From: a virus
Length of the DNA stretch: 31,525 nucleotides
IMG/VR virus record: IMGVR_UViG_3300034375_008145
Coordinates: 1-31,525 of that record
Strand: one strand, 5' to 3'
The notes beneath the pieces are model-generated. The model ran no database searches, was not told the origin of the DNA, and worked only from the letters and a program-made list of their open reading frames with translations. The translations under genes and the position numbers were made by a program. Of this stretch, positions 28,763 through 31,525 are shown one piece after another. Position 1 is the stretch's first letter. Each line of letters opens with the position of its first letter.

Positions 28763-28770
28763 TATTTATA
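28763..28770 (-). promoter_or_regulatory. T4-type late promoter
   Basis: TATAAATA on the minus strand, the perfect T4 late element, ends 27 nt before the ATG at 28736. It directly follows the T-tract of the terminator at 28776-28799. It drives the 533-aa and the two RGG-rich genes. Confidence 0.8.
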
Positions 28771-28775
28771 AAAAA

Positions 28776-28799
28776 AAGAGGGGCACTATCACCCCTCTT
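28776..28799 (-). terminator. Terminator after nrdB block
   Basis: AAGAGGGG/CCCCTCTT, an 8-bp stem with an 8-nt loop, is followed by a T-tract (28777-28770) that runs directly into a late promoter. It ends the nrdA-nrdB-34-aa transcript and overlaps the stop codon of the 34-aa gene. Confidence 0.9.
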
Positions 28800-28893
28800 T
28801 CTTAGATATAATGGGAGTCAATGGATCAATGCGATCCATCTCCTTCCATATTTGTTCAAAGTTTGAATCCCGAGAAGGTGTCTTTTTTGACAT
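28789..28893 (-). CDS. 34-aa gene overlapping the end of nrdB
   Basis: The frame (MSKKTPSRDSNFEQIWKEMD followed by RIDPLTPIISKKEG) starts inside nrdB (38-nt overlap) and ends within the terminator hairpin. Its charged, protein-like composition and placement in the last open space before the terminator support it, but length and overlap make it tentative. Function unknown. Confidence 0.5.
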   Translation of the reverse strand: MSKKTPSRDSNFEQIWKEMDRIDPLTPIISKKEG

Positions 28894-30046
28894 CTTGCTT
28901 AATTCCACCGACGACATAACTTTCTACCTCAGTTTCTTGTGGGGCAACTTGTAGTCCTTTAGAAGAAATCCAGTGTTCAGTCCAGGGAAGAGGATTGTTT
29001 TTAGCCGATACATCAAAGATTGGTTTGATACCAATAGCTTTCATGCGGCGATTCGCAATCCATTCCACATATTTTTGTAATAGTTTATCATTTAAACCAA
29101 TCATAGATCCATCCTTGAACAGATATTCTGCCCAAAGTTTTTCCTGATTGACTGCATTTTCAAAAGTTTTAATAACCCAAGATTCTTCTTCCCTTGCAAT
29201 ACGCTTCATTTCAGGGTCGTCACCCTCAGCCCACTTTTTAAGAATGTTCTGGGTGATTACCAAGTGCTGATTTTCGTCCCTGGCGATAAGGCTAATGATT
29301 TTAGCCGATCCTTCCATAAGCTTAAGTTCGCCAAATGCGAATGAGCACGCGAAGGAGACATAGAATCTAATTCCTTCCAGGATGTTGACGTTAGCGACTG
29401 CTCGGTAAAGTTTTCTTTTGAGTTCATAGAGTGTGTTTGCGGCTGCAGGTACTCCATCTAAGACATGTTGCCATTCATTTCCTGAAGCATATGTTGCTGC
29501 AGAAGAAATAAAATCATCATATGATTCGGTCACTGACGCTGCTCGCTCAAGAATTCTAGGTTCTTTTACGATAGTGTCAAATACGTCTGATGGATTCGCG
29601 TATACATTTTTAATAATGTATGTATAACTACGGGAATGGATCATCTCCATAAATTCCCATACTTTCATACAAGCTTCCAGTTCAGGAAGAGAACAATATG
29701 GAGCAAATGCCATACCAGGACCCCTTCCTTGAACAGAGTCTAGCATAACCTGATACTTTAGATTAGAAGTAAAGATATGTTTCTGCTCAGGGCGAAGAGT
29801 CTGATAGTCAGCCCTATCCTTTTGCAAAGAAACTTCTTCGGGACGCCAGAAATATCCAAGTTGCTGAGTTGTTAGTTTATCAAAAATTGGATACTTGTAA
29901 GAGTCATACCTCTGGACACCCAGAGGTTTCCCAAAAAACATTGGTTGTTTAGTTGTATCGACAGACTCAGAGTTGAAAACTGTAAAGGATTCAACCCGAG
30001 ATACTTCTGTATTTTCAGAGTTTGTCTTAAATCTTACAAGACTCAC
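28856..30046 (-). CDS. nrdB: Ribonucleotide reductase class Ia beta subunit
   Basis: NrdB holds the diiron-tyrosyl radical that starts reduction of ribonucleotides to deoxyribonucleotides for phage DNA. The 396-residue product has iron ligands Asp103, Glu134 and His137 with the radical Tyr141 (IHSRSYTY), a later DENQH pair, and a C-terminal tail (VGGIKQDVKKDTFSGFKL) that binds NrdA. The start is a GTG at 30046 with a strong AGGAGG site, inside the end of nrdA (20-nt overlap), so the subunits are translationally coupled. Confidence 0.97.
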   Translation of the reverse strand: MSLVRFKTNSENTEVSRVESFTVFNSESVDTTKQPMFFGKPLGVQRYDSYKYPIFDKLTTQQLGYFWRPEEVSLQKDRADYQTLRPEQKHIFTSNLKYQVMLDSVQGRGPGMAFAPYCSLPELEACMKVWEFMEMIHSRSYTYIIKNVYANPSDVFDTIVKEPRILERAASVTESYDDFISSAATYASGNEWQHVLDGVPAAANTLYELKRKLYRAVANVNILEGIRFYVSFACSFAFGELKLMEGSAKIISLIARDENQHLVITQNILKKWAEGDDPEMKRIAREEESWVIKTFENAVNQEKLWAEYLFKDGSMIGLNDKLLQKYVEWIANRRMKAIGIKPIFDVSAKNNPLPWTEHWISSKGLQVAPQETEVESYVVGGIKQDVKKDTFSGFKL

Positions 30047-31525
30047 AATCGTCCTCCTCTGCTGCTTCTAGTTGAGTTAGTAGTTCTTTTAAATCCGATG
30101 AATCATTCACTTCATCAGATTTTAGGTCATTAGTATTCTGATAATAACTCGTCTTCCAACCATACTTGTAAGTGGTAAGAAGATCTTGAGCCATGACAGA
30201 AACAGGAACCTCATTATCTGGGTAATGCTCTGGATTGTAACTCCAGTTTCCACTGATCGCCTGATCAAAGAATTTTTGCATCACAGCAACTATTTTAACA
30301 TATCCATCGTTATTTGGCATGTCCCATAGAAGAGTATAATGACTCTTAAGTGAATTATATTGTGGAACAATTTGCTTAAGAGGCCCTTTCTTGGACTTTT
30401 TAATGGACAGGTATCCGCGAGGTGGTTCAATTCCGTTGGTTGCGTTTGACACAACGGAACTGCTCTCCGAAGGCATTTGTGCGGACAGTGTGCTGTGTCG
30501 GAGACCATATTCCACGATAGATGCTCTAAGAGTCTCCCAATCATGCTGATATCCTACTGAAGTAATTTGGTCAACATCACTCTTGTATGTATCAATGGGA
30601 AGAATTCCATCTGCATATTTGGTACGTGAGAAATATTCACATGCACCCTTCTCTTTTGCAATCTGATTTGATGCTTTTAGAAGATAATATTGAAAGGATT
30701 CTGAGAGTGTATGAACGGCGTCCCATGCCTCCTGTGAGTCATATTTAAACCCAAGTTTAGCAAGATAGTGTGCAAGACCAATAAAACCGACTCCAAGGGA
30801 TCTACGTGCCTTTGTGGCTACTTCAGCAGCAATGATTGGATACTTCTGATAATCAATCAATTCTTCCAGGCCACGAACAGAAAGATCACAAATCTCTTCA
30901 AGTTCTTCATCTGATTTGATCTTACCAACGTTAACTGCAGAGAGAATACAGAGTGCAATCTCACCCTCACCATCGATATGCTGAAGAGGATCTGTAGGTA
31001 GAGTAATTTCTTGACACAGGTTACTCATATTCACCTTGTCCTTGAAGGAAGAATGACTGTTGCAATGGTCAATATTCATAATGTAAATACGACCAGTCTC
31101 TGCACGCTCCTTCAGTAGATCTAGAATTAGTTCCTGTGCCCCGACAGTCTTTCTTGGAACAGCATCATTGAGTTCATGCATCCGATATAGAGTGTCAAAG
31201 TCATCAGTACCAAAAGCATCATACAAACCTGGTACGTCATGCGGTGAGAAGAGGCTAATCTCCCCATCTGCAATGAAACGTTCGTAGAAAAGTTTTGAAA
31301 TTTGGATTGAGTAGTCGAGTTTTCTGACACGATTATCTTCCGTACCTTTGTTGTTCTTTAAGACTAGAATGTCTTCGATTTCTTGGTGCCAGATTGGGAA
31401 GTGTACTGTCGCTGATCCACCTCGGATGCCATTCTGTGTACAACATCTGACAGTTGACTCAAACTTTTTGAGGAACGGTACAACACCCGTGTGCTGAACT
31501 TCTCCACCTCTGATCTTACTGTTGA
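30027..31525 (-). CDS. nrdA: Ribonucleotide reductase class Ia alpha subunit (5' part outside window)
   Basis: The reading frame runs from the window edge (31525) to the stop at 30027, 498 residues. T4-like NrdA is about 750-770, so roughly 260 N-terminal residues are missing. I read CTQNGIRGGSATVHFPIWH near the window edge, SNLCQEI with the thiyl-radical Cys (439-type) and IALCILSAVNVG with the matching 462-type Cys, then the C-terminal redox pair CESCKI that is re-reduced by thioredoxin. Frame continuity to the edge is clean. It lies upstream of nrdB. Confidence 0.96.
   Translation of the reverse strand, partial: NSKIRGGEVQHTGVVPFLKKFESTVRCCTQNGIRGGSATVHFPIWHQEIEDILVLKNNKGTEDNRVRKLDYSIQISKLFYERFIADGEISLFSPHDVPGLYDAFGTDDFDTLYRMHELNDAVPRKTVGAQELILDLLKERAETGRIYIMNIDHCNSHSSFKDKVNMSNLCQEITLPTDPLQHIDGEGEIALCILSAVNVGKIKSDEELEEICDLSVRGLEELIDYQKYPIIAAEVATKARRSLGVGFIGLAHYLAKLGFKYDSQEAWDAVHTLSESFQYYLLKASNQIAKEKGACEYFSRTKYADGILPIDTYKSDVDQITSVGYQHDWETLRASIVEYGLRHSTLSAQMPSESSSVVSNATNGIEPPRGYLSIKKSKKGPLKQIVPQYNSLKSHYTLLWDMPNNDGYVKIVAVMQKFFDQAISGNWSYNPEHYPDNEVPVSVMAQDLLTTYKYGWKTSYYQNTNDLKSDEVNDSSDLKELLTQLEAAEEDDCESCKI

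Noticed and set aside
1-31525. CRISPR array, integrase, transposase or attachment site
   Set aside because: I saw no regularly spaced repeats and no recombinase or terminal inverted repeats; the gene content fits a lytic T4-like phage.

Overview
This window is part of a T4-like myovirus genome that infects marine cyanobacteria (a cyanomyovirus of Synechococcus or Prochlorococcus). The evidence is the combination of photosystem II genes psbA and psbD, two high-light-inducible (hli) genes and a plant-type ferredoxin with T4-type class I ribonucleotide reductase genes (nrdA, nrdB), T4-style late promoters (NATAAATA), a viral tRNA cluster, and very dense gene packing with 1-4 nt overlaps. I cannot name the species. 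Almost everything lies on the minus strand, so transcription runs right to left; only three genes near 2.3-4.0 kb are on the plus strand.

Layout by coordinate. 1-2311: psbD (3' end cut by the window edge) and psbA, with a consensus sigma70 promoter, a 165-nt leader and an intrinsic terminator. 2325-4011: three plus-strand exported proteins behind a late promoter. 3902-6527: minus-strand membrane and exported proteins, including a secreted HExxH metalloprotease-like protein and a two-TM holin-like protein. 6534-8657: a redox and light-stress operon (hli, 28-aa membrane peptide, petF, conserved gene, thioredoxin-like, 49-aa gene, 39-aa hli), then a porin-like gene with two promoters of its own. 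8654-19970: a large glycan operon with at least nine glycosyltransferase-like genes (GT25, two GT11, a galactosyltransferase-like, STELLO-like, a GT-B, two GT9-like, GT10), ADP-heptose-type kinase and nucleotidyltransferase genes, a cupin, a HAD-like phosphatase, two methyltransferases, and a plant-like GDP-mannose 3,5-epimerase at the promoter-proximal end.

20084-23151: a conserved unknown gene, a 2-oxoglutarate/Fe(II) oxygenase and a run of small phage genes, three of them strongly overlapping. 23171-23490: four tRNA genes (Thr-TGT, Asn-GTT, Gly-TCC, Arg-TCT). 23481-26286: two more oxygenase-like proteins, an exported lysozyme-like lipoprotein, a SegE/GIY-YIG-like endonuclease and a 57-aa gene. 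26363-28770: a late operon with a 533-aa low-complexity protein and two small RGG-rich proteins whose N-termini look like the T4 capsid-targeting sequence. 28776-31525: a 34-aa gene, nrdB and the 3' two thirds of nrdA.

Three biological themes stand out. First, takeover of host metabolism: D1/D2 renewal, Hli photoprotection, ferredoxin electron supply, thioredoxin and ribonucleotide reductase. Second, a glycan pathway whose nucleotide-sugar genes (GDP-mannose 3,5-epimerase; ADP-heptose-type enzymes) match its transferases (GT10/GT11 fucosyl-like; GT9-like), suggesting L-galactose and heptose decoration. Third, an economical regulatory design: repeated TTGACA-N16/18-TATA(A/C)T early promoters, several placed inside the hairpin or U-tract of the preceding terminator or inside the end of the previous gene. 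Several genes shorter than 60 codons (hli2, the 28-, 34-, 49- and 57-aa genes) were read directly from the sequence.
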